Source: Salinicoccus albus DSM 19776 (GTDB lineage Bacteria; Bacillota; Bacilli; Staphylococcales; Salinicoccaceae). Taken from it: a stretch of 64,000 bases of DNA. Where the stretch lies: NCBI RefSeq assembly GCF_000385175.1, contig NZ_ARQJ01000033.1:62001-126000 (forward strand). Direction: 5' to 3'. A program made the position numbers and the translations under genes. Position 1 is the first letter of the stretch. Each line of letters begins with the position of its first letter. This document shows positions 38,299 to 47,919 of this stretch, piece by piece. The notes below the pieces were generated by a model. The model had not been told where the DNA came from, did no database searches, and was given only the letters and a program-made list of their open reading frames with translations.

Positions 38299-39651
38299 TT
38301 AAATGAATAAACTGAGCATCAGAACAAAGATAAGTCCGGAAACTGAAATGATCGTTTCCAATACGGTCCATGTGCCAAACGTCTCTTTCATCGTTAAACC
38401 AAATGACTCTTTGACAATCCAGAATCCTGTATCATTTACATGGGAAGCAATAATACTGCCTGCACCAGTGGCTAATACCATCAAAGCCAGGTTAACATCT
38501 GTCCCTTCGATCAACGGGAGTACAAGCCCGGCAGTTGTTAATGCAGATACTGTCGCAGAGCCCTGTGCCAATCGGATGATAGCGGCGATGAGCCAGGCCA
38601 GGAATATCGGTGTGATGGTACTGCCTTCAAAAATCATTGCCACATAGTCACCGACGCCGCCATCCATCAGTACTTCCTTCAATGAACCGCTGACACCAAG
38701 GATCAACAGCAGCATACCGATGGCTTTGACCGCATCTTCTGCTGAATTCATAAGATTGGTCATTGGGATATTGCGGGCGATGCCCATTGTATAAATTGCC
38801 AGTAATACCGATAGCAGCATTACCATCGAAGGTGTACCTAAGGTCGTGATGATATCAAATGCGATATTATCTTCCAGTCCTATTGTATCCTGTACTAAAG
38901 TAATGATGGTAGAAGAACCCATCAAAATGACGGGGAATAGCGCAGTGAATGCACTGATTCCAAATCGAGGGGTATCTTCCAGTTTATATTGTTTCACGTC
39001 GCCTAATTTTGCGATACTGCCCTCTCCAGCTTTTTCAAAAGCAGAAGGCACCAGTTTTTTCGCTAATTTTGTATATAAAGGACCGGCAATGATGATCGTC
39101 GGAATCGCAATGATAATCCCATACACCAGGACCATCCCGATGTTCGCACCATATTGATCAGCAATTACAGTCGGGCCGGGATGTGGCGGCAGGAACGCAT
39201 GTGTGACTGACAATGCGGTGGCCATGGGCATCCCAAGCCATAGAAAAGATATGTTGGTCTGTTTTGAAATTTGATAGACGATCGGTATGAGTAGTACAAG
39301 GCCGACTTCAAAGAACAATGCGATGCCGAGAATGAATGCAGTCAGGACGACAGCCCACTGCACCCATTTCTCCCCGAATTTATCGATTAAAGTCATGGAA
39401 ATGCGCTGGGCGCCGCCAGCATCAGCAATTAACCGGCCAAGAATCGCGCCGAAGCCAAAAATCAGTCCTGTACTGGCGATCGTGCTGCCGAGACCTGCTT
39501 CGATCGACCCCATAATTTCATCGATCGGAATACCCAGGGCCACCCCCAGTAAGAATGAAACGACAGCTAATGAAATTACTGTGTTAATTTTAAATTTCAT
39601 GATCAATATCAACAGCAGTAAAATACCTAAGGCGGTTATTATTAGAGGCAT
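38299..39651 (-). CDS. GntP-family gluconate/idonate-type permease
   Basis: A 450-aa proton-coupled sugar-acid importer of the GntP family with about 12-14 membrane spans. Family features are GFGAILGRLIADAGGAQRIS, HAFLPPHPGPTVIADQYGAN (the HPGP block) and GAGSIIASHVNDTGFWIVKE near the end. It follows the dehydrogenase gene by 75 nt on the same strand. The pairing of a zinc alcohol-type dehydrogenase with a GntP permease recalls idnD-idnT, so L-idonate or a similar acid is a reasonable substrate, but no kinase or ketogluconate reductase is present nearby. Confidence 0.88.
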   Translation of the reverse strand: MPLIITALGILLLLILIMKFKINTVISLAVVSFLLGVALGIPIDEIMGSIEAGLGSTIASTGLIFGFGAILGRLIADAGGAQRISMTLIDKFGEKWVQWAVVLTAFILGIALFFEVGLVLLIPIVYQISKQTNISFLWLGMPMATALSVTHAFLPPHPGPTVIADQYGANIGMVLVYGIIIAIPTIIIAGPLYTKLAKKLVPSAFEKAGEGSIAKLGDVKQYKLEDTPRFGISAFTALFPVILMGSSTIITLVQDTIGLEDNIAFDIITTLGTPSMVMLLSVLLAIYTMGIARNIPMTNLMNSAEDAVKAIGMLLLILGVSGSLKEVLMDGGVGDYVAMIFEGSTITPIFLAWLIAAIIRLAQGSATVSALTTAGLVLPLIEGTDVNLALMVLATGAGSIIASHVNDTGFWIVKESFGLTMKETFGTWTVLETIISVSGLIFVLMLSLFI

Positions 39652-39726
39652 AAATTTCGCTCCTTTGTTACGATATTAAGTAATATTTTTTATTAATTCT
39701 CCATCTTTGCATAATCTCAAGCGTTG

Positions 39727-40746
39727 TTACTCAAAATCTACAACTGCCTTTCTCACTTTATCCGGGTTGTCCTTTATAAATTGGAAAGCGTCTTGAATAT
39801 GGTCAATATGAAACTTATGTGTGATCAGATTGTCATGTGTTAATTCTTTTGAATTAATGAGACCGACGACTTTCTCGAATTGATGTGTCTGCAGTCTCGA
39901 CCCGGCAATCGTCAACTCTTTTTTAGTAATTGGCATCAACGCGATGGAAGACGGGGTGGCATTGAAGCCTAACGTAACGACAGTCCCTGCTGGTGAAGCA
40001 GCATCCACACTCAATTCAAATGTTTCCGGTGTGCCAACGGCATCAATCACCACATTAGCGCCCTCACCGTCAGTCATTTCATCTATCTGATCTTTGGTTT
40101 CCGCTTCAGACGGATTAATCGTATAGTCCGCGCCATTTTGTTCAGCAAAAGATAATCGCTCGTTGGTGAGATCAGAGACTATTGTCGTTGCGCCGCGTAA
40201 TTTTGCCATCTTTAAGACAGTGATACCGATTGGGCCCGCCCCCTGGATAAACACAGTCTGGCCTGTTCGCACGTTGCCCCGCCAGGTCGCCTGCGCACCA
40301 ATTGTGTAAGGTTCAGCCATCACCGCTTCATCCCAATCAATATCCGCATTAATTTTATGCACTTGTCTTTCAGGGAGCACGACAAATTCTCTCATGCCGC
40401 CGTTTTCATGCACGCCAAAAACAGACAAGTCTTTACACACATTCGGACGCCCGCTTTTACATGCATAACACTCGCCACAATAGCTGATGGGCTCTACGAC
40501 CACATGATCCCCGACTGATGCATTTTCCACTCCTGAACCTGTTTCTACTATTTCTCCGGCCACTTCATGTCCAACAATTCTTGGGTAAGTGGCAAGCGGG
40601 TTGGTGCCATGATAGATATGCATATCGGTGCCGCAGACCCCTACGTTTTTAATTTTTATCTTCACTTCATTTTTATGCGTTAAAGCAGGTTCCGGCATCT
40701 CCAATACTTCCATATGATGTGCTTCTGTAATTTGAACCGCTTTCAT
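39727..40746 (-). CDS. Zinc-dependent dehydrogenase (idonate/gulonate/sorbitol-type)
   Basis: A 339-aa medium-chain dehydrogenase. The ATG at 40746 has AAGGAG 7 nt upstream; the GTG three codons earlier overlaps it. Catalytic zinc ligands are C in [15 protein letters not shown] in [11 protein letters not shown] and E in VMAEPYTIG. Structural zinc cysteines lie in [18 protein letters not shown]. The nucleotide motif GAGPIG and an acidic residue after it (SDLTNE) suggest NAD+. Context with a GntP permease and a GntR regulator suggests oxidation of a sugar acid such as L-idonate or L-gulonate. Exact substrate unknown. Confidence 0.85.
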   Translation of the reverse strand: MKAVQITEAHHMEVLEMPEPALTHKNEVKIKIKNVGVCGTDMHIYHGTNPLATYPRIVGHEVAGEIVETGSGVENASVGDHVVVEPISYCGECYACKSGRPNVCKDLSVFGVHENGGMREFVVLPERQVHKINADIDWDEAVMAEPYTIGAQATWRGNVRTGQTVFIQGAGPIGITVLKMAKLRGATTIVSDLTNERLSFAEQNGADYTINPSEAETKDQIDEMTDGEGANVVIDAVGTPETFELSVDAASPAGTVVTLGFNATPSSIALMPITKKELTIAGSRLQTHQFEKVVGLINSKELTHDNLITHKFHIDHIQDAFQFIKDNPDKVRKAVVDFE

Positions 40747-40791
40747 TCGATTCACTCCTTGGCTTAATGGTATTAAAAATCAAACATCTTT

Positions 40792-40806
40792 ATGAAGCGC
40801 TTCCAA
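40792..40806 (-). promoter_or_regulatory. Candidate catabolite-responsive element (cre)
   Basis: TTGGAAGCGCTTCAT on the minus strand matches the CcpA consensus except at one position. It lies downstream of the operator-like palindrome, before the dehydrogenase start, where bound CcpA would block transcription. Confidence 0.6.
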
Positions 40807-40813
40807 TTAAATA

Positions 40814-40834
40814 TGTAACATGTGACATGTTACA
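40814..40834. promoter_or_regulatory. 21-bp palindromic operator of the dehydrogenase-gntP unit
   Basis: Arms TGTAACATGT and ACATGTTACA around one central base make a perfect palindrome. On the minus strand it lies between a TTGTAA (-35-like) and an ATTTAA (-10-like) word 17 nt apart, the classic repressor position. The nearby GntR/FCD regulator is the likely binder; palindromes of this size are normal for that family. Confidence 0.68.
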
Positions 40835-40909
40835 AGATTAAGGGTAGGATATGGATATATAAAAGTCAATATTAATTTTTACTGTGTAAACGAAATCTCT
40901 CTTACACTC

Positions 40910-42325
40910 TTAAACAATCTGCTTTAACACATCCACTACAGGCCTTATCTCTTCCTCCTGCAGCTTAGCAAATCCGATGACTAACGAAATCCGGTCTTCT
41001 TCTGTTGGACTGTCATCAATTTTAAATCTTTCCAAAGTATAGAGCTCCAGTCTGTGCGCCTTCGCTTTTTGTTCGACTTCCGCATAACTTTTACCCGATT
41101 TAAACTTGGCGATAAAATGCAGCCCTGCCGGGATATCCGTGATTTCCACTCTATCTTTATATTGATTTTTTATTTCTTTTACCAATGCACTCCGGATTTT
41201 CTCATAGTAATGATTCATTCTTTTCAAGTGTTTATCATACTCACCGGACTTTATGAAATAATGGAGGGTGAACAGATTTAGAGTGCTGCTGCCTTGAATG
41301 ATGCTGGAATAATTCGCTCTGTACGCCCTCAATAATTCGGGCGGCAGGACAAGATAACTGATTCTCAGGCTGGAGGTCAGGGTCTTCGAAAATGTACCTG
41401 AGTAAATCACGTTGGTTTTATTATCCAGACTTTGCAGTGAAGGAATATTATCCGTGCCGTATTTAAATTCGCTGTCATAGTCATCTTCTATGACATAACG
41501 AACACCGGAAGCAGCTGCCCAGTTTAAAATCTCAATCCGTCTTGATATGGTCATTATTTTACCGGTGGGGAATTGGTGGGACGGGGTGATATATAAAACA
41601 TTTGGTTTTTTACTTTTCACTTCATCGATGTTTAAGCCCTGCCGGTCCAATGAGACGGGTAAAACATCCAGATTCATATCCTTAAACAACTGATGCATTC
41701 TCCCGTAACCTGGATTTTCCATACCGACAGTTGAATTTTTAAATTCCTCCATGTCTAATACTTGTCTGATTAATGGCTGGGTCCCCGGACCGATGACAAC
41801 TTGTTCGGGTTCACATACCACGCCCCGATTCAAGCTCACCAGTTTAGCGATGGTTTCCCTTACCATATAAGGGCCTTGGGGATGAGAAATATCCGACATT
41901 TCATCTTTGTGATGCTCAATTGCTAATTTTTCACTTTTTATCCACGCTTTAAATGGGAATAATTTAAGATTAGTGCTCATATGGGATAACGAGTATTGAT
42001 AGGATTCCCTTTGAACCCTTTCTTCCTTTAAATCCTTAGGCAAGCGATTATCCGGGCCACTCTGCTCTAATCCGGTGAATTGGGTGATGTCCTCTACATA
42101 ATATCCGCTTCTTTCTTTAGAATAAATATATCCCTCGGCCAATAGTTGTTCATAGGCATTTGTCACAGAGTTAATACTGACCTTCAGTTCGGATGCCAGG
42201 CGTCGTTTGGGCGGCAATGGATCACCCGCTGATAATTTCTTCTCCAGAATGATATCCCTGAGTTCATTATATATTTGCTGGTAGACAAATCGCCTGTTAT
42301 CGCTTTTATCAATATGAATGATCAT
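40910..42325 (-). CDS. gabR: MocR/GabR-family regulator (GntR HTH fused to aminotransferase-like domain)
   Basis: A 471-aa regulator. The N-terminal winged helix (residues 1-75, PPKRRLASELKVSINSVTNAYEQLLAEGYIYSKERSGYYV) is linked to a fold-type I aminotransferase-like effector domain with PLP contacts (YVIEDDYDSEFKY) and a PLP lysine in YSGTFSKTLTSSLRISYLV. In B. subtilis GabR binds PLP and GABA and activates gabTD while repressing itself. Here it is divergent from gabT with a 109-nt intergenic region, the same layout. The symbol is inferred from that context. Confidence 0.85.
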   Translation of the reverse strand: MIIHIDKSDNRRFVYQQIYNELRDIILEKKLSAGDPLPPKRRLASELKVSINSVTNAYEQLLAEGYIYSKERSGYYVEDITQFTGLEQSGPDNRLPKDLKEERVQRESYQYSLSHMSTNLKLFPFKAWIKSEKLAIEHHKDEMSDISHPQGPYMVRETIAKLVSLNRGVVCEPEQVVIGPGTQPLIRQVLDMEEFKNSTVGMENPGYGRMHQLFKDMNLDVLPVSLDRQGLNIDEVKSKKPNVLYITPSHQFPTGKIMTISRRIEILNWAAASGVRYVIEDDYDSEFKYGTDNIPSLQSLDNKTNVIYSGTFSKTLTSSLRISYLVLPPELLRAYRANYSSIIQGSSTLNLFTLHYFIKSGEYDKHLKRMNHYYEKIRSALVKEIKNQYKDRVEITDIPAGLHFIAKFKSGKSYAEVEQKAKAHRLELYTLERFKIDDSPTEEDRISLVIGFAKLQEEEIRPVVDVLKQIV

Positions 42326-42434
42326 TCTATCCCCCTCATTTTGATCCCATATAAAAATTAAAATTGGTACTTTTAATCATATCAAAATACGTTAACATAA
42401 TAAATAATTCTCAGACTATTTAGGAGGTATTCCC

Positions 42435-43772
42435 ATGACCCAAATCAACGAATTAAAAAATGACAACACTGAAGAGCTGCAGGATAAAAGAGACAAATTC
42501 ATCCCCAGAGGCGTTAGCAATGGGAACAGAAATATTGCCGCCAAAGCTGAAAGCGCCACCATAACAGATATAGACGGCACTCCATTTATCGATTTTGCCG
42601 GTGCCATCGGCACTTTGAATGTGGGACACAGCCATCCCAAAGTCACTGCTGCGGTCAAGGACCAGATAGATAAGTTTTTACATCCGGGCTTTAATGTCAT
42701 GATGTATAAAGGATATATAGAGCTGGCAGAAAAGTTAAGTCAAATGACGCCCGGTCGCTTTGACAAAAAAGCGATGCTGCTGAACTCCGGGTCAGAAGCC
42801 GTGGAAAATGCGGTTAAAGCAGCAAGAAAATATACAGGTAAGCAGGCAGTCGTTTCTTTTAAACGCGCCTTCCATGGCCGGACAAATTTGACGATGGGCA
42901 TGACGAGTAAGGTGAAACCTTATAAATTCGGATTTGGTCCGTTTGCACCGGAAATTTATCAGGCGCCCTACCCTTACACCAACTACCGCCCTGAGGGTGT
43001 CTCAGAAGCCGATTATATTGAGCAGACGATTGAGGATTTCAAAAATTTCTTCATAGAAACAGTCGCCCCGGAAACTGTCGCCTGCGTGGTTATGGAACCG
43101 GTTCAGGGCGAAGGCGGCTTTATCATACCGGATAAAAAATTTGTGACTGCAGTGGCCGATTTCTGTAAAGAGAATAATATTGTTTTTCTCGCCGATGAAA
43201 TTCAGACCGGTTTCGGCAGAACAGGGAAACTGTTCGGGATGGAACACTTCGGCGTGGAACCGGATCTGGTTACGGTTTCCAAGTCATTGGCGGCTGGTCT
43301 GCCTCTGAGCGGTGTCGTCGGGAAAAGTGAGATTCTTGATGCCTCAGAGCCGGGCGAACTTGGCGGCACCTATGCAGGGAACCCGGTCGCCTGTGCCGCC
43401 GCCTTATCGGTGATCGATATTATTAATGATGAACAGGTGCTGGAGAAAGCGGAAATTCAAGGGCAAAAGATTGAGGATAAACTGCACCAGCTGAAAGAAC
43501 ATCATGACTTTACTGGTGAAATACGCCGATTAGGAGCGATGGTGGCCGTTGAAATTATGAATGGCGAAGATGAACCTCAGCCAGATAAAGGAAAGACGAG
43601 TGCCATCACCAAATATGCCAATGATAACGGTCTGCTCCTGCTGTCTGCCGGTATCAAAGGCAATGTGATCCGTTTCCTGATCCCGCTGGTGGCCACGGAC
43701 AATGAGATTGAAAAAGGCTTAGAAATACTGGAAGGCGCTTTTGAAACCGCACAGGAGGCGAATCATGACTGA
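42435..43772 (+). CDS. gabT: 4-aminobutyrate aminotransferase
   Basis: A 445-aa class III aminotransferase converting GABA and 2-oxoglutarate to succinate semialdehyde and glutamate. The pattern includes [37 protein letters not shown] (phosphate-binding), [32 protein letters not shown] and the PLP lysine in [18 protein letters not shown] (near 284). TTAGGAGG precedes the ATG. It overlaps the gabD start by 8 nt. Divergent to a GabR-type regulator; part of the gabT-gabD-guanidinobutyrase-like run. Confidence 0.93.
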   Translation: MTQINELKNDNTEELQDKRDKFIPRGVSNGNRNIAAKAESATITDIDGTPFIDFAGAIGTLNVGHSHPKVTAAVKDQIDKFLHPGFNVMMYKGYIELAEKLSQMTPGRFDKKAMLLNSGSEAVENAVKAARKYTGKQAVVSFKRAFHGRTNLTMGMTSKVKPYKFGFGPFAPEIYQAPYPYTNYRPEGVSEADYIEQTIEDFKNFFIETVAPETVACVVMEPVQGEGGFIIPDKKFVTAVADFCKENNIVFLADEIQTGFGRTGKLFGMEHFGVEPDLVTVSKSLAAGLPLSGVVGKSEILDASEPGELGGTYAGNPVACAAALSVIDIINDEQVLEKAEIQGQKIEDKLHQLKEHHDFTGEIRRLGAMVAVEIMNGEDEPQPDKGKTSAITKYANDNGLLLLSAGIKGNVIRFLIPLVATDNEIEKGLEILEGAFETAQEANHD

Positions 43773-45159
43773 TCATACAATACCAATTAAAAATCCGGCC
43801 AATGGAAGCATCATTAAAGAAATTGAGAAGGACACACCGGAAAAAATCAGGGATCAGATTGAACAGGGGCACAACGCTTTTAAATCATGGGCCCGCATGG
43901 ATGCGCATCACAGAGCGTCACTGTTATATCAATGGTCCGAACGCATACACGAACAAAAGAATGAAATCGCTGAAGTCATGACTCTGGAAAGCGGGAAAAC
44001 AATCAATGAGTCTTTAGGGGAAGTGGATTATGCCAGAAGCTATATAGACTGGTATGCTGAAGAAGCGAAACGGGTATATGGCCGGAGAATTCCAGCCAAT
44101 TCAGAAGACAAACGGATCCTTGTGTCCAAAAAACCTGTCGGTCTGGTTGCGGCAATTACGCCATGGAATTTCCCCGCGGCGATGATGACTAGAAAAGCGG
44201 CACCAGCCCTGGCCGCCGGCTGTACTTTTATCATAAAACCCGCTGAAGAAACCCCGCTCACAACGATAAAATTAGTCCAGCTGGCACATGATGCAGGCAT
44301 TCCTGAAGATGTCATCCAATGCGTCAATCATTCCGGCAAGCTAGTCGGTGATATTTTTACCGAAAGCAAGCAGATCAGAAAGATTACTTTTACCGGCTCT
44401 ACACCGGTGGGTAAAACGCTGATTAAAAATAGTGCCGATACGATGAAACGCGTATCAATGGAATTGGGTGGTCATGCCCCGCTGATTGTTGCCAAGGATG
44501 CGGATATCGATTTTGCGGTCAATCAGACAATCGCTTCAAAATTCCGCAACGCCGGGCAGACATGTATATGTGCCAACCGCATACTCGTCCATGAAAACAT
44601 TATAGAAGAATACTCCCGTAAACTGGTGGAACAAGTAAAGCAGCTGAAAGTCGGCAATGGAATGAATGAAGATACAGATGTGGGACCGCTCATTAATGAA
44701 GCAGGGTTCAATAAGGTCGCTTTCCAAATCGATAATGCGTTGGATAATGGGGCCGAATTACTTTGTGGCAACAAATACGATTCCGACTCAGATAAGAACT
44801 ATTTCTATATCCACCCCACTGTACTCAAAAACGTAGATCAAAGCATGCGTATCATGCAGGAGGAAACATTTGGACCCGTCATCCCAATGGTGTCATTTAA
44901 TGATTTAGATGAAGCGATAGACATTTCAAACAGCACACCGTTCGGCCTGGCCGCTTACTTCTTTACAAACGATTATCGAACTGCGACATACATTCATGAT
45001 AATCTCGAATTTGGGATCATCGGCTGGAATGACGGCGCACCATCGGCCGCCCATGCACCGTTTGGCGGGATGAAAGAAAGCGGGATTGGGCGTGAAGGCG
45101 GCACAGAAGGCATAGAACCCTATTTGGAGACTAAATATTTATCAATAGGGAATTTGTAA
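43765..45159 (+). CDS. gabD: Succinate-semialdehyde dehydrogenase
   Basis: A 464-aa aldehyde dehydrogenase oxidising succinate semialdehyde to succinate with NAD(P)+. The start [14 protein letters not shown] at 43765 follows AGGAGG and overlaps the gabT end. Motifs are [33 protein letters not shown], the catalytic Glu in [11 protein letters not shown] and catalytic Cys in [13 protein letters not shown]. It lacks the two cysteines three apart beyond CIC that vary in this family, so redox switching cannot be judged. It acts directly downstream of GabT. Confidence 0.92.
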   Translation: MTDHTIPIKNPANGSIIKEIEKDTPEKIRDQIEQGHNAFKSWARMDAHHRASLLYQWSERIHEQKNEIAEVMTLESGKTINESLGEVDYARSYIDWYAEEAKRVYGRRIPANSEDKRILVSKKPVGLVAAITPWNFPAAMMTRKAAPALAAGCTFIIKPAEETPLTTIKLVQLAHDAGIPEDVIQCVNHSGKLVGDIFTESKQIRKITFTGSTPVGKTLIKNSADTMKRVSMELGGHAPLIVAKDADIDFAVNQTIASKFRNAGQTCICANRILVHENIIEEYSRKLVEQVKQLKVGNGMNEDTDVGPLINEAGFNKVAFQIDNALDNGAELLCGNKYDSDSDKNYFYIHPTVLKNVDQSMRIMQEETFGPVIPMVSFNDLDEAIDISNSTPFGLAAYFFTNDYRTATYIHDNLEFGIIGWNDGAPSAAHAPFGGMKESGIGREGGTEGIEPYLETKYLSIGNL

Positions 45160-45194
45160 AGGGATATCGAATACAATAAAAGGAGAACTTATTT

Positions 45195-46136
45195 ATGTAT
45201 AAACCAAAAGATTCATCCATGTCACCAAGATTTGTCGGACCCAGAACGTTTATGAGATTAGAACATGTCCATACCACTGATATTGATTTCGCAGTCCTCG
45301 GTGTACCTTTCGATACTGCAGCATCTAACCGGACAGGCCAAAGGTATGGCCCCCAGCATATTAGAGATTTTTCAGTGCTTTTACGTCCTTATAACCCAGA
45401 CCAGGATATTAATATCTTCGATTACTGTTCGGGCGTAGACTATGGAGATATTGACGTAATACCAGGTAATATCCACAGGACATACGATAATATAACAGAA
45501 TCTCTGTCTCCATTGCTGGAAAAAGAGATAACCCCAGTAATGATGGGCGGAGATCATTCGATATCATTGGGACACCTGCGAGCATTTGCAAAAAAATATG
45601 GGCCAATAACTCTCATACATTTCGATTCTCACGGTGATACCTGGGATAATTATTTCGGTGAAAAGTATATGCATGGTACGCCATTCAGAAGAGCAGTTGA
45701 AGAAGGGTTAGTCGATGTCGAGCATTCCATACAAATAGGTATGCGCGGGCCTTTATATGGCCCTGAAGATATCCAGGATGCCAAGGACCTTGGATATAAA
45801 GTGATCTCCATGAGAGAGGCCAGAGAATTGGGGATCAGTGAAGTAATGAAACAGATTCACAATCAAGTTGGAAACAATCCAGCTTTTGTTTCATATGATA
45901 TTGATTTCCTTGATCCAGCATATGCGCCCGGCACTGGAACACCAGAGGCAGGCGGTCCAACCAGCTTTGAAGGACTGGAATATGTAAGAGGTTTACATGG
46001 TCTGGATATTAAAGGATTTGATCTGGTAGAAGTGCTTCCTGCATATGATAGCGGGCAAATCACAGCTGTGGCTGCTTCTTCTGTAATGTTTGAAATGATC
46101 AGTCTAATCGCTATGAAAAAACGCGATTCTCAATAA
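45195..46136 (+). CDS. Agmatinase-superfamily ureohydrolase, probable 4-guanidinobutyrase
   Basis: A 313-aa manganese ureohydrolase that releases urea from a guanidino compound. Metal ligands are present: H121 in GGDHSIS, DSHGD (144-148) with D151, and D-x-D in SYDIDFLDP. The GEKYMHGTPFRRAVEEGLVD segment and YAPGTGTPEAGG resemble guanidinobutyrase (GbuA) more than agmatinase as I recall them. Encoded just after gabT and gabD, production of GABA from 4-guanidinobutyrate would feed straight into them, whereas agmatine would need two extra enzymes not seen here. Assignment rests on recall of sequence plus context; guanidinopropionase or agmatinase remain possible. AAAAGGAG precedes the ATG. Confidence 0.78.
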   Translation: MYKPKDSSMSPRFVGPRTFMRLEHVHTTDIDFAVLGVPFDTAASNRTGQRYGPQHIRDFSVLLRPYNPDQDINIFDYCSGVDYGDIDVIPGNIHRTYDNITESLSPLLEKEITPVMMGGDHSISLGHLRAFAKKYGPITLIHFDSHGDTWDNYFGEKYMHGTPFRRAVEEGLVDVEHSIQIGMRGPLYGPEDIQDAKDLGYKVISMREARELGISEVMKQIHNQVGNNPAFVSYDIDFLDPAYAPGTGTPEAGGPTSFEGLEYVRGLHGLDIKGFDLVEVLPAYDSGQITAVAASSVMFEMISLIAMKKRDSQ

Positions 46137-46141
46137 TTCAG

Positions 46142-46166
46142 GCGAGTGATTTTTTAAATCACCCGC
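46142..46166 (+). other. Hairpin between ureohydrolase and symporter genes
   Basis: Stem GCG-a-GTGATTT / AAATCAC-c-CGC with a 3-nt loop, no T-run after it. It may protect the upstream mRNA end or partly attenuate read-through into the symporter gene. Confidence 0.45.
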
Positions 46167-46220
46167 TTCAAACTCATTATTGAAATCGTATACAGTTTTT
46201 AAACAGGAGGCACAATCTAA

Positions 46221-47609
46221 ATGGCAGCTATTGATTTCATTATCATCATTTTATATTTCATTATCCTAATGTCTATTGGCGTCATAGGCAGCATTAAAGC
46301 AAAAACATCAGAACAATACATGGTCGCGGGCAGAAATTTAGGCGTGTTCATGTTATTCGGATGTTTGACAGCTGTATTTTTAGGCGGTTCCTCTACCATC
46401 GGATCGTCCCAGCTCGGATATGAAATGGGACTGGGCGGAATATGGTTCGTTTTCTCTATGGGGTTAGGCATTACATTATTTGGTCTTCTTTTTCTCAATC
46501 GAGTCATGGGGTTCAAACTGCTGACCATAAGCGAATTATTAGGAAAATTATTTAACACTCAATCAAAACTCATTGGCGCTGTTATCGCTGCAATATATAC
46601 TTTAATGATCAGTGTTACCCAAGTGATTGCGATCGGTGCCCTATTATCCGGAATATTTAATTGGAATTTGACAACTTCCATGTTAGTTGGCGGCGGTGTG
46701 GTATTCTTCTATACCATTTTGGGAGGCATGTGGACATTATCAGTGACTGATGTCATACAATTCTCAATCATGACATTGGGCATATTTATAATCATGCTGC
46801 CACAAAGTTTGAGCGCAGCTGGAGGAGTCAATGAATTAACTGCACAACTGCCATCACAATACTTCGATGTGACAGCCATAGGTTTTACAGAAATTGTGAG
46901 CTATTTACTGACTTACACGCTGGGAATGATGGTTGGACAAGACATTTGGCAAAGATATTTTACTGCTAAAGACACTAAAACGGCTAAAATGAGTGGTGTG
47001 TTAGTTGGTGTTTACAGCCTGCTGTATTCTTTAGCCATGATTGTTATCGGTATGTGTGCTTTAATAGTAATACCAAATATTCAAAATACCCAAAATGTGT
47101 TCACAGAAATGGCGTTTGAAACCATTCCAAATGGACTTCTGGGGATTGTTTTTGCTGCGGTCGCAGCCGCTATTATGTCCACAGCATCAGGCACGCTTTT
47201 AGCATCATCGACGCTTATATCTAAAGATATACTTAAAGATCACGTATTTACGAATGCGACTGATAGACAATTTCTGATTATTTCCAGAATCACAACCCTT
47301 ATCATCGGTGTTATTGCAGTTCTCATTGCATTATGGATACAAGAACTTTTAGTTGCTATAGATATCGCGTATGCATTATTAGCAGGCTCAATTTTCGTTC
47401 CTATCCTGCTCGGTTTATTTTGGAAAAAAGCAACAGGCAGAGCAGCTTTCGTATCAATTATAATCAGTGGTGCAGTCGTATTAATCACATTGGCTGTTGA
47501 AGGACTCACTTCAAATAACGCAATCATATACGGCATTATATCCAATTTTGTTGTGATGGTTATTATATCTATTGCAGATTCATCAAATAAGAAAGCTGCA
47601 ACAGAATAA
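46221..47609 (+). CDS. Sodium:solute symporter (SSS family)
   Basis: A 462-aa transporter with about 13 membrane spans. Family hallmarks are QYMVAGRNLGVFMLFGCLTAVFLGGSS near the start, a conserved GMMVGQDIWQRYFTAKDTKTAK block (near 235) and AAAIMSTASGTLLASSTLISKDI, which includes the Na2-site serines. It lies 85 nt after the probable guanidinobutyrase and before a strong terminator, so it may import the substrate of the pathway (guanidinobutyrate or GABA). Substrate assignment is inference from context. An ACAGGAGG ribosome-binding site precedes the ATG. Confidence 0.85.
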   Translation: MAAIDFIIIILYFIILMSIGVIGSIKAKTSEQYMVAGRNLGVFMLFGCLTAVFLGGSSTIGSSQLGYEMGLGGIWFVFSMGLGITLFGLLFLNRVMGFKLLTISELLGKLFNTQSKLIGAVIAAIYTLMISVTQVIAIGALLSGIFNWNLTTSMLVGGGVVFFYTILGGMWTLSVTDVIQFSIMTLGIFIIMLPQSLSAAGGVNELTAQLPSQYFDVTAIGFTEIVSYLLTYTLGMMVGQDIWQRYFTAKDTKTAKMSGVLVGVYSLLYSLAMIVIGMCALIVIPNIQNTQNVFTEMAFETIPNGLLGIVFAAVAAAIMSTASGTLLASSTLISKDILKDHVFTNATDRQFLIISRITTLIIGVIAVLIALWIQELLVAIDIAYALLAGSIFVPILLGLFWKKATGRAAFVSIIISGAVVLITLAVEGLTSNNAIIYGIISNFVVMVIISIADSSNKKAATE

Positions 47610-47654
47610 TCTGATTTGTACGATAGTATGGACCCCAGTAAAAAAAGTAAAATA

Positions 47655-47708
47655 AAACGAACAATTACCTTCTTTCTTTTTAAAGTGAGAGTAATTGTTC
47701 GTTTTTCA
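47655..47708 (+). terminator. Terminator after first SSS symporter
   Basis: A perfect 15-bp stem (AAAACGAACAATTAC with complement) with a 22-nt loop and following T-run ends the gabT-to-symporter operon. The remaining gene-free stretch up to 47919 is AT-rich and should hold the promoter of the second symporter; I see nothing else in it. Confidence 0.85.
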
Positions 47709-47919
47709 TATAAGAAGACTGTCACAGACTGACTGGCCTACACTGGAGCCCTTGATCCAATAAAATATGCAAACAATTTTCATAGTATAATTACACTTTT
47801 GCATCATTAGTAAAATACAAATCTGAATCTTAATGTTAAGATTATTAAAGTTATCTATAAATAAAGAAATATGAGCTTAAGATTTACATCATTTGAATTT
47901 TACAGAGGTGGGTTATTGT

